Positions 33,959-41,900 of a stretch of DNA of 64,000 nucleotides are shown here, piece after piece. Made by a program: the position numbers and the translations under genes. Position 1 is the stretch's first letter; each line of letters opens with the position of its first letter. This DNA is from Halobacillus sp. Marseille-P3879 (GTDB taxonomy: Bacteria; Bacillota; Bacilli; Bacillales; Halobacillaceae): contig NZ_OESS01000001.1 in NCBI RefSeq assembly GCF_900240285.1, forward strand, positions 868,001-932,000, in the 5' to 3' direction. The notes under the pieces were generated by a model. The model was not told the DNA's origin. It made no database searches and worked only from the letters and a program-made list of their open reading frames with translations.

Positions 33959-34816
33959 ATGACCAAGAAGTTCTCCCTGGCTCATCTAACCGCCCTCGGC
34001 TGTTCACCGCCCGAGCTGACGTATATAGCTTCTCGGGCGGGCTATGATTACGTAAGCTTGCGTCCAATTTATATGGGGCTTCCTGACGAACCTAATTATG
34101 AATTAGCCACAAATAAACAAATGTTCCGGGAAACCAAATCAGCTCTTTTAGATACCGGGATTCAATTACTAGATATTGAATTGGCCCGCGTATATGACGG
34201 AGTCGACCCCAAAAGTTATGTACCTGCGATGGAGGTAGCTGCAGAGCTGGGCGGAAGTCATATCCTCAGTAGTATCTGGACGGATGATCGTAACTATGCG
34301 ATCGAGCAATTTGCTGAAATATGTGAGTTAGCGAAACCATTTGGACTGACAGTGGAATTAGAATTTGTTCCTATCGCAAGTGTGGATAATCTATCGGGGG
34401 CGATCGACGTTCTTAGGCAGGCAAACCAGGAAAACGCCGGCTTAATGATCGATATCAATCATTTCTATCGCTCAGGAGATAAAGTAGAAGATTTAGATGC
34501 TGTCCCGCAGGATTGGTTTCGATATCTTCATTTATGTGACGCGTCGACCAAACCTCTTAACTCTAAAGAAGAAATGACGAGAATCCTTCGGGAAGAACGT
34601 CTGTATTTAGGAGAAGGGGGAATTGATGTAAAGAGTATAGTAGATCGCATTCCGGAAATCCCTTATTCTATTGAAATGCCACATGCTAAGCGTGTGCAAG
34701 AATTAGGATATGAAGAGTTTGCCCGTCGTTGTTTACAAACGGCCAAAGATTATTTCAACGAGCTTCTCCGCTCGAACGATCCGCCATATAGTCGTGCGTA
34801 TGGGAATGGAGGCTGA
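33959..34816 (+). CDS. TIM-barrel sugar-phosphate isomerase/epimerase family protein
   Basis: Encodes 285 residues of the AP endonuclease family 2 fold. Metal-binding residues are indicated by LTVELEFVPIASVDN near 122, GLMIDINHFYRSG near 160, LHLCDAS near 190 and YSIEMPHAKR near 239. Relatives include sugar isomerases, epimerases and 3-dehydroshikimate dehydratases, so the nearby aroD gene keeps the last option open. AAGGAGG precedes the ATG. It is the last gene of the block and is followed by a strong terminator. Confidence 0.83.
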   Translation: MTKKFSLAHLTALGCSPPELTYIASRAGYDYVSLRPIYMGLPDEPNYELATNKQMFRETKSALLDTGIQLLDIELARVYDGVDPKSYVPAMEVAAELGGSHILSSIWTDDRNYAIEQFAEICELAKPFGLTVELEFVPIASVDNLSGAIDVLRQANQENAGLMIDINHFYRSGDKVEDLDAVPQDWFRYLHLCDASTKPLNSKEEMTRILREERLYLGEGGIDVKSIVDRIPEIPYSIEMPHAKRVQELGYEEFARRCLQTAKDYFNELLRSNDPPYSRAYGNGG

Positions 34817-34824
34817 AGCTAAAT

Positions 34825-34863
34825 AAGCGTTATCGAAGGAACAACCTCGATAACGCTTTTTTT
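34825..34863 (+). terminator. Intrinsic terminator of the LacI-controlled block
   Basis: A perfect 12-bp stem AAGCGTTATCGA / TCGATAACGCTT with a 10-base loop and a T-run. Confidence 0.9.
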
Positions 34864-34993
34864 AATTCTTCTAACAATGTTTAACTCAGTTATAATGAAA
34901 CCTACTCACAATTTGTATCGTTATAAGATAAAAATAGGAATATATGGGAAATCATAGTTGCGATTTATAAAATTAAGTAACGGGAGGGGCAAC

Positions 34994-35236
34994 ATGCATT
35001 TACAAGATAGTAATAAGCTGATTACAGGTGCACTCTTTATCTTAACTTCGGCCATTTTACTTTCAGCCCAGTTTATAACGGCAGCGATTCTTTCTGTTAA
35101 CCGTAACAGCTGGTCGTCTGAGGCCATCTTTAGTGTATTGGGTAGTGCAGGGTATGTGTTGATTTCGTTGAGTATTGGTTCATTGGCGGCAGGGATTTTT
35201 TTCATGGTTTCAGGACTGCGTGGGCAGTCTGAGTAA
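34994..35236 (+). CDS. Small two-helix membrane protein
   Basis: Encodes 80 residues with two hydrophobic segments (about 10-33 and 48-73). The ATG at 34994 has GGGAGGGG 6 bases upstream; an earlier ATG has no ribosome site. The family is unknown to me. It is followed 36 bases later by another exported or membrane protein in the same direction. Confidence 0.65.
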   Translation: MHLQDSNKLITGALFILTSAILLSAQFITAAILSVNRNSWSSEAIFSVLGSAGYVLISLSIGSLAAGIFFMVSGLRGQSE

Positions 35237-35272
35237 TACGCCCGTTTTCTATTCATAAGGAGGCTTGTTCTT

Positions 35273-35701
35273 ATGAAAAAAATAGCTTCATTATTTATAG
35301 CTTTTTTCCTTTTTTCGTCTATCTCTGTGCATGCGCTAGACTGGGCTCCCTTCGTTGTATGGGAGGGAAAAGTTTACAATGTAACAGAAGAAATAATACC
35401 TGAAGAAGAAATAGGAGAGGTCATCGGAGAAGTGAACACAAAACCGAATGAGAGAACAGGGAGTTATTACGGAAATGCTTCCAATGTATATCCAAAAGGT
35501 ACCAATTACTATGAAATAGAAGGCACTTCCACCGATGCTGAAATAGCAGTAAAAAAAAGCAATAGCAATGGGGTAAAAGCGGAGTACGCACAAGACGCTC
35601 CTTTTCACTTGATGAATTTAGCCGTCAATCCTTTCGTGATGATGCTACTAGGAGTGACGCTGGTGATTCTGGTTATCGTCTCTTACAGAAGGTTCAAATA
35701 G
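35273..35701 (+). CDS. Exported protein with C-terminal membrane anchor
   Basis: Encodes 142 residues: a signal peptide (residues 1-22, ending VHALD), an exposed domain of about 85 residues rich in Glu and Asn with WAPFVVWEGKVYNV, and a single C-terminal membrane helix (about 117-137) with a basic tail. This type I topology suggests a surface-exposed domain. AGGAGG precedes the ATG. No family was recognised. Confidence 0.7.
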   Translation: MKKIASLFIAFFLFSSISVHALDWAPFVVWEGKVYNVTEEIIPEEEIGEVIGEVNTKPNERTGSYYGNASNVYPKGTNYYEIEGTSTDAEIAVKKSNSNGVKAEYAQDAPFHLMNLAVNPFVMMLLGVTLVILVIVSYRRFK

Positions 35702-35743
35702 AATCGGTTTAATAGATAAAGATTTGTTGGATAGGAGGAAATT

Positions 35744-35895
35744 GTGAGAAAACACTTTAATAATAAAGTGTTACTATATACGTTTTATTGTTTTCTGGAT
35801 TTTCTATTATAGTTGGAATTATTACGGAATCTATTAAAAAGAATAAGAAAAGTTACACCCATTAAAATTTCAAAAAATATAATGTACAGCTCTCA
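35744..35895 (+). pseudogene. Possible frameshifted small membrane protein
   Basis: A GTG with AGGAGG upstream starts a short frame (MRKHFNNKV...) that ends at 35812. Shifting frame near 35768 gives a continuous reading SVTIYVLLFSGFSIIVGII followed by a Lys-rich tail, ending at a TAA near 35866. That is a typical small membrane protein. The shift suggests either a decayed gene or two unrelated frames. Confidence 0.3.
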
Positions 35896-35939
35896 TGATG
35901 GAATCATTAATCGAAGGCCAGCCTACATAAAAAATAAGT

Positions 35940-36128
35940 TTGCACCTAGATCTCATAAAGCTGCGAAAAAAATTATTCAAGAAAGGAAGAGGTTTTATTT
36001 ATATTGGGGACATAGTAATCCAAGTATTTTTCCTCGTTCTAATTGTTGCCATTATTGGAGGAGGTGTATGGTTATTAACTTCTAAAAAGAATAAATGGAG
36101 ATGCAATTACTTGTGTATGAGCAGTTAA
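35940..36128 (+). CDS. Possible small single-helix membrane protein
   Basis: The frame has 62 codons; the C-terminal half carries one clear membrane helix (VFFLVLIVAIIGGGVWLL). A GGAAGAGG sequence near 35980-35990 suggests that translation starts inside the frame, but no ATG, GTG or TTG is well placed, so the start given is only the frame limit. It lies in a cluster of small membrane proteins. Confidence 0.35.
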   Translation: MHLDLIKLRKKLFKKGRGFIYIGDIVIQVFFLVLIVAIIGGGVWLLTSKKNKWRCNYLCMSS

Positions 36129-36150
36129 TAATAATTTGAGGAGGATAATT

Positions 36151-36261
36151 ATGGGGTTTTGGTCCGTCGTAATCGTTGGAGTGCTTTCCATAGCAGGCTG
36201 GATTTCCATTTCTTATTTTCAATCAACATCGGAAGAATATGACAGTAGGAAGAAAAGTTAA
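36151..36261 (+). CDS. 36-residue single-helix membrane peptide
   Basis: An ATG 5 bases after GAGGAGG opens a 36-codon frame: a membrane helix at residues 2-22 (GFWSVVIVGVLSIAGWISIS) then a polar, charged tail. The strong ribosome site and clear topology support a real small protein. Function unknown; it is the last of the small membrane proteins before the antiporter leader. Confidence 0.5.
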   Translation: MGFWSVVIVGVLSIAGWISISYFQSTSEEYDSRKKS

Positions 36262-36513
36262 AAGGCTTTTCTTCAACAAGAATCACATAGTCGATGGTAT
36301 TGCCAACCACTATTTCTCATTAAAAATGAATTTCTTGGTAATAAGGCCGCTTCCTTAAACTCGGATGGTAAATAAAAACTTTCCCGAATGGTGGAAGTTT
36401 CAGTCCTCAGGAAATCGGATAATCAACCACTATAACTGAAATTAGTCCTTATCAAGAATTTTGCCTCCACAGGACCCGGAGGTTTTCATATTTTAATGAG
36501 AGGTGGGTTCATC
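36262..36513 (+). promoter_or_regulatory. Structured leader of the Na+/H+ antiporter gene
   Basis: This 250-base stretch has no gene. It contains TTTCAGT and ACTGAAA as inverted arms (near 36388 and 36435), two direct copies of CAACCACTAT (near 36309 and 36424), and a CCTCC/GGAGG hairpin at 36464-36482 followed by TTTT. The last could be a terminator or a sequestering stem ahead of the start. The layout suggests a riboswitch-like leader; known sodium and lithium riboswitch classes precede such genes, but I could not match a consensus. Confidence 0.35.
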
Positions 36514-37704
36514 TTGCAGACTACGCACTATATTTTACTGATTTTCATTGGGTATATTATCTTCACCATCGATAAAAAACAGAAAAACTTCCCTGTTCCG
36601 ACGATCCTGGTCCTGCTAGGGATCGGCCTTTCGCTGATTCCTTATTTCGCATCAATCGAAGTGACCAAGAACATGATTTATCATATTTTTCTGCCGCCTC
36701 TGTTATTTTCCTCTGCCTATCGGTTTCCTGCCAAAGGGTATAAGGAAAATGCGGGGATCATCAGTGTACTTGCTTCAATCGGGATCATGCTCACCGTTAC
36801 ATTGCTTGGGGCAGCGATATTTGCGCTTAGTGGACCGTTTGTCTCGTTATCATTTGTCGGCGCTTTAATGATCGCTTCAATCTTGACGCCGACAGACCCG
36901 GTATCTGTGACTTCAATCCTGAAAAATTCGACCGGGAATGAAAAAATGGCAGACATAGTGGAAGGGGAATCCTTGATCAATGATGGGACAAGTATCGTCA
37001 TCTTCACCGTTCTCGCGGGGATTCTCACAGAAGAAAAATCATTTGGGTTTTTCTCGTTTTTAGGTGAATTTCTGTTCGTGTCCCTGGGCGGTGCTTTGAT
37101 TGGTTTATTATTTGGATGGCTTGTCAGTAAGGCTGTACATTTTACGCATAATCGAGAGTATCAGGTGATGCTTTCCATTGTATTAGCGTTTGGGGTATTC
37201 AACCTGGCCGAACATTTTCATTTTTCCGGGGTTCTGGCGACGGTTTTTGCCGGAATCATGCTTTCCTTTGAATTTGGACGAGCGATCAAGGAAGACGACC
37301 TGCGTGACAAGCTGGATGGTTTCTGGAATATCATTGAGCTGACAGTATTAGCTTTGATCTTTCTTTTAATCGGCATTCAATCGGCACAGCATCTTTTATT
37401 TGGTGCCTGGGGATTTGCTATCATCATCTTCGTACTCTCCTTGATCATACGTTTCCTGATCATATTCAGCACAACCCAGCTATTTCCGCACTGGAGACAA
37501 AAGATCAGCGCTCGAGAGTCGATTATGCTTACCTGGTCAGGGCTAAAGGGAACAATGTCCATTTATCTTATCCTAAATCTCCAATCGAGGGGCGGGGAAG
37601 AAGTCGGTTTGATTCTATCGCTTGGATTTGCCGCCGTGTTGGTTTCATTAGTCGTCCAGAGTCTGGGGGTTTATCCGCTCTCCAAAAAATTGATGAAACA
37701 ATAA
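36514..37704 (+). CDS. CPA1 family Na+/H+ antiporter (NhaP-type)
   Basis: Encodes 396 residues with about 12 membrane segments. The ion-binding core is visible: ILTPTDPVSVTSIL near 126-139 and the ND-type motif EGESLINDGTSIVIF near 152. These carry the conserved Asp residues of CPA1 exchangers. The TTG at 36514 is chosen because GAGGTGGG lies 7 bases upstream and would otherwise fall inside the coding sequence. It expels Na+ in exchange for H+, which suits a halotolerant host. It is monocistronic: a long leader precedes it and a terminator follows. Confidence 0.9.
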   Translation: MQTTHYILLIFIGYIIFTIDKKQKNFPVPTILVLLGIGLSLIPYFASIEVTKNMIYHIFLPPLLFSSAYRFPAKGYKENAGIISVLASIGIMLTVTLLGAAIFALSGPFVSLSFVGALMIASILTPTDPVSVTSILKNSTGNEKMADIVEGESLINDGTSIVIFTVLAGILTEEKSFGFFSFLGEFLFVSLGGALIGLLFGWLVSKAVHFTHNREYQVMLSIVLAFGVFNLAEHFHFSGVLATVFAGIMLSFEFGRAIKEDDLRDKLDGFWNIIELTVLALIFLLIGIQSAQHLLFGAWGFAIIIFVLSLIIRFLIIFSTTQLFPHWRQKISARESIMLTWSGLKGTMSIYLILNLQSRGGEEVGLILSLGFAAVLVSLVVQSLGVYPLSKKLMKQ

Positions 37705-37729
37705 ATATAGGGAAGAGGATCCTGATCGG

Positions 37730-37755
37730 AAAAGCCCCCAGTTGTTGGGGCTTTT
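37730..37755 (+). terminator. Intrinsic terminator of the antiporter gene
   Basis: AAAAGCCCC / GGGGCTTTT with a short loop and a T-rich tail, 26 bases after the stop. Confidence 0.85.
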
Positions 37756-37831
37756 CTTATTGGATACGTTTAAAAGAAACTAAACGTAGGTAATGTAATA
37801 CAGAGAATAACAATAGAAAGGGGAAAGGAGA

Positions 37832-38119
37832 ATGCCTAAATTAGCAGAGGATAAAAATTATTTAGATTTAAAAGCTGGCCGGTTTCGTGTGTTTTTCTGG
37901 AAAAGATATAAGTTCATCTCTCTCTTTAACGATGTATTAGTCGGAGTGTTCTTTATTACGGGCAGCAGTTTAAACTTCTTTTCGATCACGGCATTGTGGG
38001 GAAATCTTTGTTATCTTCTGGGGAGTTTATTCCTGGGGACACGTCCAGTCCTCAAATTTATACATGATACAACGTTAAAAAATGAAGCGAAAAAAGCTTA
38101 TTCACGGGAAGGCTATTAG
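37832..38119 (+). CDS. YrhK-like small membrane protein
   Basis: Encodes 95 residues. A polar N-terminus leads to two membrane segments (about 32-50 and 58-75) with the pattern F-x-x-x-N-D-x-L-V-G-V-F-F-I-T-G-S-S followed by N-L-C-Y-L-L-G-S, which resembles the YrhK domain of Bacillus. GGGAAAGGAG precedes the ATG. Function in the family is unknown; it appears to be transcribed alone. Confidence 0.6.
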   Translation: MPKLAEDKNYLDLKAGRFRVFFWKRYKFISLFNDVLVGVFFITGSSLNFFSITALWGNLCYLLGSLFLGTRPVLKFIHDTTLKNEAKKAYSREGY

Positions 38120-38297
38120 CCACAAGGCATGTGCGTTGCATTAAACTTTCTGGTGTGAGTTATAGAGACAAAAAGATCTCCTATGCGTTATGTTAGTAAT
38201 AAGAAAATGTCAACAGGCCATAAGCGGCATTTGTTATTAAAAAACAATTACCAATATTTCAATCATTTTACAAGTCGAATTAGCGGGAACTTTTATG

Positions 38298-38323
38298 GTT
38301 TAACTCTACTGGAAAACGAGAAT
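38298..38323 (+). promoter_or_regulatory. Sigma-B-like promoter
   Basis: GTTTAA, 14 bases, GAGAAT. The -35 matches the sigma-B consensus GTTTAA exactly and the -10 matches GGGWAT at five of six positions. It lies 50 bases before the gsiB-like ATG, a gene that is controlled by sigma-B in Bacillus. Confidence 0.55.
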
Positions 38324-38373
38324 GTACCTTAATGTAAGATAATAAAACTGAAACTTGAAGGAGGCTAGATACC

Positions 38374-38715
38374 ATGGCTAAGAATAATAACAACAATAGA
38401 AACACGATGAGTGTGGAAGAAGCAGGAAAGAAAGGCGGAGAGAAAGTAAGTCAGAAATACGACCAGGAACATTTTGAGAATATCGGTCAAAAAGGTGGAG
38501 AAACCACTTCTCAAGAACACGGTCAGGACTTCTATGAAGAGATAGGCCAAAAAGGCGGCGAAACAACCAGCCAGGAATATGACCAGAAACACTTTGAGAA
38601 CATCGGCCAAAAAGGTGGGGAAACCACCAGTGAAAAATACGGTGAAGAACATTATGAAAAAATTGGACAAAAAGGCGGCCGTAACTCAAGCAGCGGATCC
38701 AACCGAAGCTCATAA
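38374..38715 (+). CDS. gsiB: GsiB-like general stress protein (group 1 LEA repeats)
   Basis: Encodes 113 very hydrophilic residues. After a short Asn-rich start, a 20-residue unit with core GQKGGETTSQ-x-x-x-x-x-F/Y-E-x-I is repeated about five times (residues 15-105). This is the glycine-rich hydrophilic repeat of GsiB and plant group 1 LEA proteins, which protect against drying, heat and osmotic stress. GAAGGAGG precedes the ATG, and a sigma-B-like promoter is upstream. Repeat number varies between species; the tail SSSGSNRSS is unstructured. Confidence 0.88.
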   Translation: MAKNNNNNRNTMSVEEAGKKGGEKVSQKYDQEHFENIGQKGGETTSQEHGQDFYEEIGQKGGETTSQEYDQKHFENIGQKGGETTSEKYGEEHYEKIGQKGGRNSSSGSNRSS

Positions 38716-38808
38716 TTACAGCCGCAGTGACTCAAATGTAAAGGTCTTAAGAAATTGGTTACTGGCATAAACAATTTCTTACCCAAATTATAACGGAGGT
38801 GCTTAATC

Positions 38809-38991
38809 ATGGCAAATAACAAACAGTATAAAACAGGTGAAAAAGCTCCAGAAAGCGGTAAGTATAAAGTAGACAAGCTGCAGAACGGCAATTCCGCACA
38901 GGATAATACAGAAATCAATCTTAATGAAGGAGATCAGTTCCCGCCTTCTCCTTCAGAGAATGAGGCGGCATATTGGGTAAAATCTTCATAA
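38809..38991 (+). CDS. YjzC-like small protein
   Basis: Encodes 60 residues. The arrangement Y-K-T-G-E-K-A-P-E-S-G-K-Y near the N-terminus and L-N-E-G-D-Q-F-P-P near residue 42 resembles the YjzC family of Bacillus (xTGxKAPxxGxY ... GDxFP). No membrane segment or Cys. GGAGG precedes the ATG. The role is unknown, but its position behind the gsiB-like gene suggests a stress link. Confidence 0.65.
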   Translation: MANNKQYKTGEKAPESGKYKVDKLQNGNSAQDNTEINLNEGDQFPPSPSENEAAYWVKSS

Positions 38992-38998
38992 AACTCTC

Positions 38999-39038
38999 AA
39001 AGTAATCCCCTTTTGTATACTTAGGGGATTACTTTTTT
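38999..39038 (+). terminator. Intrinsic terminator
   Basis: AAAGTAATCCCC / GGGGATTACTTT stem with a 13-base loop and TTTTTT, ending the yjzC-like transcript. Confidence 0.85.
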
Positions 39039-39127
39039 GCATTGTAATAAGATGTAGGAATAGGTGATCACCTTGAGGTCCTTAGAAAGCGGAAATATAA
39101 ACATAAGTTCCAATTGCTTTTAATAAT

Positions 39128-39172
39128 GAAAAGCTGTTTTAACGCCGACCCCTTTGATTAAAACAGCTTTTC
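39128..39172. terminator. Bidirectional terminator next to rpsN
   Basis: A 15-bp perfect stem GAAAAGCTGTTTTAA / TTAAAACAGCTTTTC. It lies 6 bases past the stop of the minus-strand rpsN gene. Confidence 0.8.
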
Positions 39173-39177
39173 TATAA

Positions 39178-39357
39178 TTACCAGCTAGCCTTTTTAACTC
39201 CTGGGATTTGCCCTTTGTGGGCGAGTTCTCTAAAGCAGATTCTACATAGTCTGAATTTACGAAGTACTCCACGAGGACGTCCGCATCTTTGGCATCTTCT
39301 ATAGTATTGAATTGATTTCTTGTTCTTTTGTTTTTCTGTCAAAGCTTTTTTAGCCAT
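39178..39357 (-). CDS. rpsN: 30S ribosomal protein S14, zinc-binding type (orphan copy)
   Basis: Encodes 59 residues. The zinc ribbon CQRC (22-25) and CRIC (38-41) and the end [11 protein letters not shown] are those of type Z S14. GGGAGGTG lies 5 bases before the ATG. Normally this protein is encoded in the spc ribosomal operon; here it stands alone, without any ribosomal neighbour. Its N-terminus ([19 protein letters not shown]) differs from the usual MAKKSMIAK form, so it is probably a second paralogue. Isolated S14 genes in Bacilli are often the zinc-free form under Zur control, but this one keeps all four cysteines. Confidence 0.92.
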   Translation of the reverse strand: MAKKALTEKQKNKKSIQYYRRCQRCGRPRGVLRKFRLCRICFRELAHKGQIPGVKKASW

Positions 39358-39428
39358 TAAGCAACACCTCCCTTTAAATAAACAGATCTCTGCAAGTGAT
39401 TATCTTCCTTAATAAGAACTCCCCAAGA

Positions 39429-40127
39429 TTACTGAGTCATTTCATCATCTTTTCTGTCGATATATAATGTCCCGTTCGGGAGAACCTCTGCGTAAAAAAT
39501 TTGCTCAAGGTTTGATTGGTTCAGGCTTTCCAGCTGCCGATACAGCCAGTTTTCGTCCTTCCCTAACCTTTGTAAATTTTGGGGAATTATTTTCCCGTCA
39601 CTAATTACTTCGGTGGCAAGAGGGTAAATATTATCTGTAGGAAAGATGTTTAAGTCTTTCTTCGTTGCAGGCTGATTGCTTTCATACTTCATCACAGAAA
39701 GCTTGCCGCTGGTCTCAAATATAGCAAATTGTACCTCTTGCAGAGTGAAAATATTTTTTTGTCTTAGTAAGGTGCGGAGAGCGTCAATATCAAACCGAGT
39801 GGATCGAAGGGCGTCTTCCATAACCCGTCCTTCTTTAATCACAATAATGGGTTCACCTGTTGTTATTTTACGAGCTCTTTTCGATTTTATATCGATAATG
39901 CCCATAACTAGAGTAAAGGCCGTCCATAAAATTAGTGCGGTGACGCCGTTTGTTTTACTTAGATTGGCATTCACTGCTAAGTTCGCAGTAATCGATCCTA
40001 TAGCTATGGCTGACACAAAGTTGAAAAAAGTCATTTGGCTTATTTCTTTTCTTCCCATAATTCTAGTAAGAATAAAAAGCACAAGGAAAGATAATAAAAC
40101 TCTCAATATAAGCTCAGATGTATTCAC
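39429..40127 (-). CDS. DUF421 membrane protein (YetF/YkjA-like)
   Basis: Encodes 232 residues from a GTG with AAGGGG 9 bases upstream; a longer reading to 40277 has no ribosome site. Three N-terminal membrane helices with the family hallmark LTRIMGRKEISQMTFFNFVSAIAIGS (residues about 18-43; quoted here in outline) precede a cytoplasmic domain with GEPIIVIKEGRV near 95 and LRQKNIF near 120. Several paralogues occur in Bacilli; members such as YetF have roles around spores, but the biochemical role is unknown. Confidence 0.82.
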   Translation of the reverse strand: MNTSELILRVLLSFLVLFILTRIMGRKEISQMTFFNFVSAIAIGSITANLAVNANLSKTNGVTALILWTAFTLVMGIIDIKSKRARKITTGEPIIVIKEGRVMEDALRSTRFDIDALRTLLRQKNIFTLQEVQFAIFETSGKLSVMKYESNQPATKKDLNIFPTDNIYPLATEVISDGKIIPQNLQRLGKDENWLYRQLESLNQSNLEQIFYAEVLPNGTLYIDRKDDEMTQ

Positions 40128-40435
40128 TTTATCAAACCCCTTATTATTATTTTGCGAAAATAGGTTCCGCGTATTATAGCTGGAAAGGAAACTGATGGAT
40201 GTAGATCTCAAATATATTTCCTGTGTTATAGACGGCTCACATATTAAGCTTGGGTTAATAAGGGTCTGGTTATGCATACAGAAGGAATGTATAAGCAGGG
40301 CGTCTTATTGAGAGAGTAAGAAATCAAGACTGTCCGTAAGAAGTTTAACCGTTAATACAGAACAAAATGATACGTTAACTCGATAAAAACTTCGGGTAAA
40401 CTACCTAAGATACTTACTTATAGGAGGGGGTTACA

Positions 40436-41485
40436 GTGAAAGCAGCTGTATGGCATGGCCAAAAAGATCTTCGAGTCGAAGAAACTGAATTAAGAGAGCT
40501 TAAAGATTCGGAAGTCAAAGTGAAAGTTGCCTGGGCTGGAATTTGTGGCAGTGATCTCCATGAGTACGAAGAGGGACCTGTATTTGTCCCTACGGAAAAA
40601 CCTGATCCTTTAACGGGAGAGACCACTCCATTGACTATGGGCCATGAATTCGCAGGAGTTGTAGAAGAAGTAGGGTCAGAGGTGAAGGATTATAAGCCTG
40701 GTGATCGTGTCACGATTAATCCGACACTGACGTTTGGGAAGAAATCAGAAGACCTGGATCCCTACTTTGGCTTCGCTTTTATCGGTTTAAGCGGGGATGG
40801 CGGGTTTGCCAAATTTGCCAATGTACCGGAGAAGAATGTGTATCACTTACCGGACCCGCTTTCTTTGCAGGATGGTGCTTTAGTCGAACCGACGGCAGTA
40901 GCGGTACAGGCTGTCAAAGAGGCTGAACTTCTTTTCGGCGATACAGTGGCCGTATTCGGGGCAGGACCAATCGGTTTATTAACGATTGATGCGGCCAAAG
41001 CAGCTGGTGCCAGCCGGATTATTGCTCTGGATCTATCGAAGGAACGATTAGAAAAGGCAAAGCAAATGGGAGCTACAAACGTTATTAATTCTGGAGAAGT
41101 AAACGCAGTGGAAGCCATTAAGGAATTGGAACCAGAAGGCGTGGACGTTTCTTTTGAAGTGGCTGGTGTAGGAGCGACTTTTGAGCAGGCTGTTGAAGTG
41201 ACTACACCTCGAGGAACTATGGTCGTGGTATCCATCTTCGCCAGTCCTATTGAATGGAACCCATTTCAACTGACAGCGAAAGGCATTACGATTAAGTCTT
41301 CACTTGCCTATACACCAACAAGTTTTCGTCAGACGATTGATTTAATGGCAAGAGGGCAGTTAAAACCACAAGAAGTTATTACTGATCATATTGGGCTTAA
41401 TGATATCGTCGAGAAAGGCTTTGAGGAATTGTCTAACAATAAATCCCAGGCAAAAATCTTAGTAGAATTGAGCGGCGAAAACTAA
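40436..41485 (+). CDS. bdhA: 2,3-butanediol dehydrogenase-like zinc dehydrogenase
   Basis: Encodes 349 residues. The catalytic-zinc motifs GICGSDLHEYEEGP (about 36-49) and TMGHEFAGVV near 69 and the Rossmann motif GAGPIGLL near 180 closely follow Bacillus BdhA, which interconverts acetoin and 2,3-butanediol. The four-cysteine structural zinc lobe found in many relatives is absent, as in BdhA. GTG at 40436 has TAGGAGGGGG upstream. It is followed by a strong terminator and then by the first 301-bp repeat. Confidence 0.82.
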   Translation: MKAAVWHGQKDLRVEETELRELKDSEVKVKVAWAGICGSDLHEYEEGPVFVPTEKPDPLTGETTPLTMGHEFAGVVEEVGSEVKDYKPGDRVTINPTLTFGKKSEDLDPYFGFAFIGLSGDGGFAKFANVPEKNVYHLPDPLSLQDGALVEPTAVAVQAVKEAELLFGDTVAVFGAGPIGLLTIDAAKAAGASRIIALDLSKERLEKAKQMGATNVINSGEVNAVEAIKELEPEGVDVSFEVAGVGATFEQAVEVTTPRGTMVVVSIFASPIEWNPFQLTAKGITIKSSLAYTPTSFRQTIDLMARGQLKPQEVITDHIGLNDIVEKGFEELSNNKSQAKILVELSGEN

Positions 41486-41498
41486 CTCGTAAAGACAT

Positions 41499-41528
41499 AA
41501 GGAACTTCCTGCAGAAGGAAGTTCCTTT
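41499..41528 (+). terminator. Intrinsic terminator
   Basis: AAGGAACTTCCT / AGGAAGTTCCTT with a short loop and a T-run, 14 bases after the bdhA-like gene. Confidence 0.85.
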
Positions 41529-41829
41529 CAGCTTGTGGAGAAACCCCTGTTTTTCCGCAAGCTTTTTTCTTGCCGCCAGGAGCGAAGGCGCCTTCCCTTT
41601 TTAGCGGACGAGCGCACGAGCTTCCTCGCGAAACCCACGCTCGGCGATCTCGGCTCACTCGTTCTTCCGCAGGAGTGGAAGGGGCCCCGCTCCTTAGAAT
41701 TTTTTTAAATCCAGAAAAAGACTCTCCTCCACCTGGCTCATCTTGGATAGTTTATGGACAATCTTCTTTATGTTCTGGCAGGCAGCTGTCATCAGCACAT
41801 GTGCGAATATATTTTCCTATTCGGGCGAG
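41529..41829. repeat. 301-bp direct repeat, copy 1
   Basis: Highly similar over its whole length, with no net length change, to 56245-56545, in the same orientation. It starts with a hairpin (GCTTGTGGAGAAAC / GTTTTTCCGCAAGC), continues through a GC-rich non-coding part, and ends in a sequence whose minus strand reads like a transposase tail. The two copies flank the 14.4-kb block with the hut genes. Confidence 0.85.
41694..41829 (-). pseudogene. Transposase-like C-terminal remnant, copy 1
   Basis: On the minus strand the frame reads VLMTAACQNIKKIVHKLSKM and on to a DLKKF end at a TAA. It is closely similar to the frame in the second copy. It looks like the last 35 residues of a transposase, with a stop upstream in this copy. 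The IS family could not be decided. Confidence 0.4.
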
Positions 41830-41900
41830 TAGCTGGAAGTTCCTTTATTCATTTATAGGCTGCTTTACACCGATGATTCAGTGTTGGTGCTGCTGTCTAG

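Noticed and set aside
38374-38715. Tandem repeats as a CRISPR-like or satellite array
   Set aside because: The period is 60 bases in frame and the repeat is at protein level (GsiB-type LEA units); there are no spacers.
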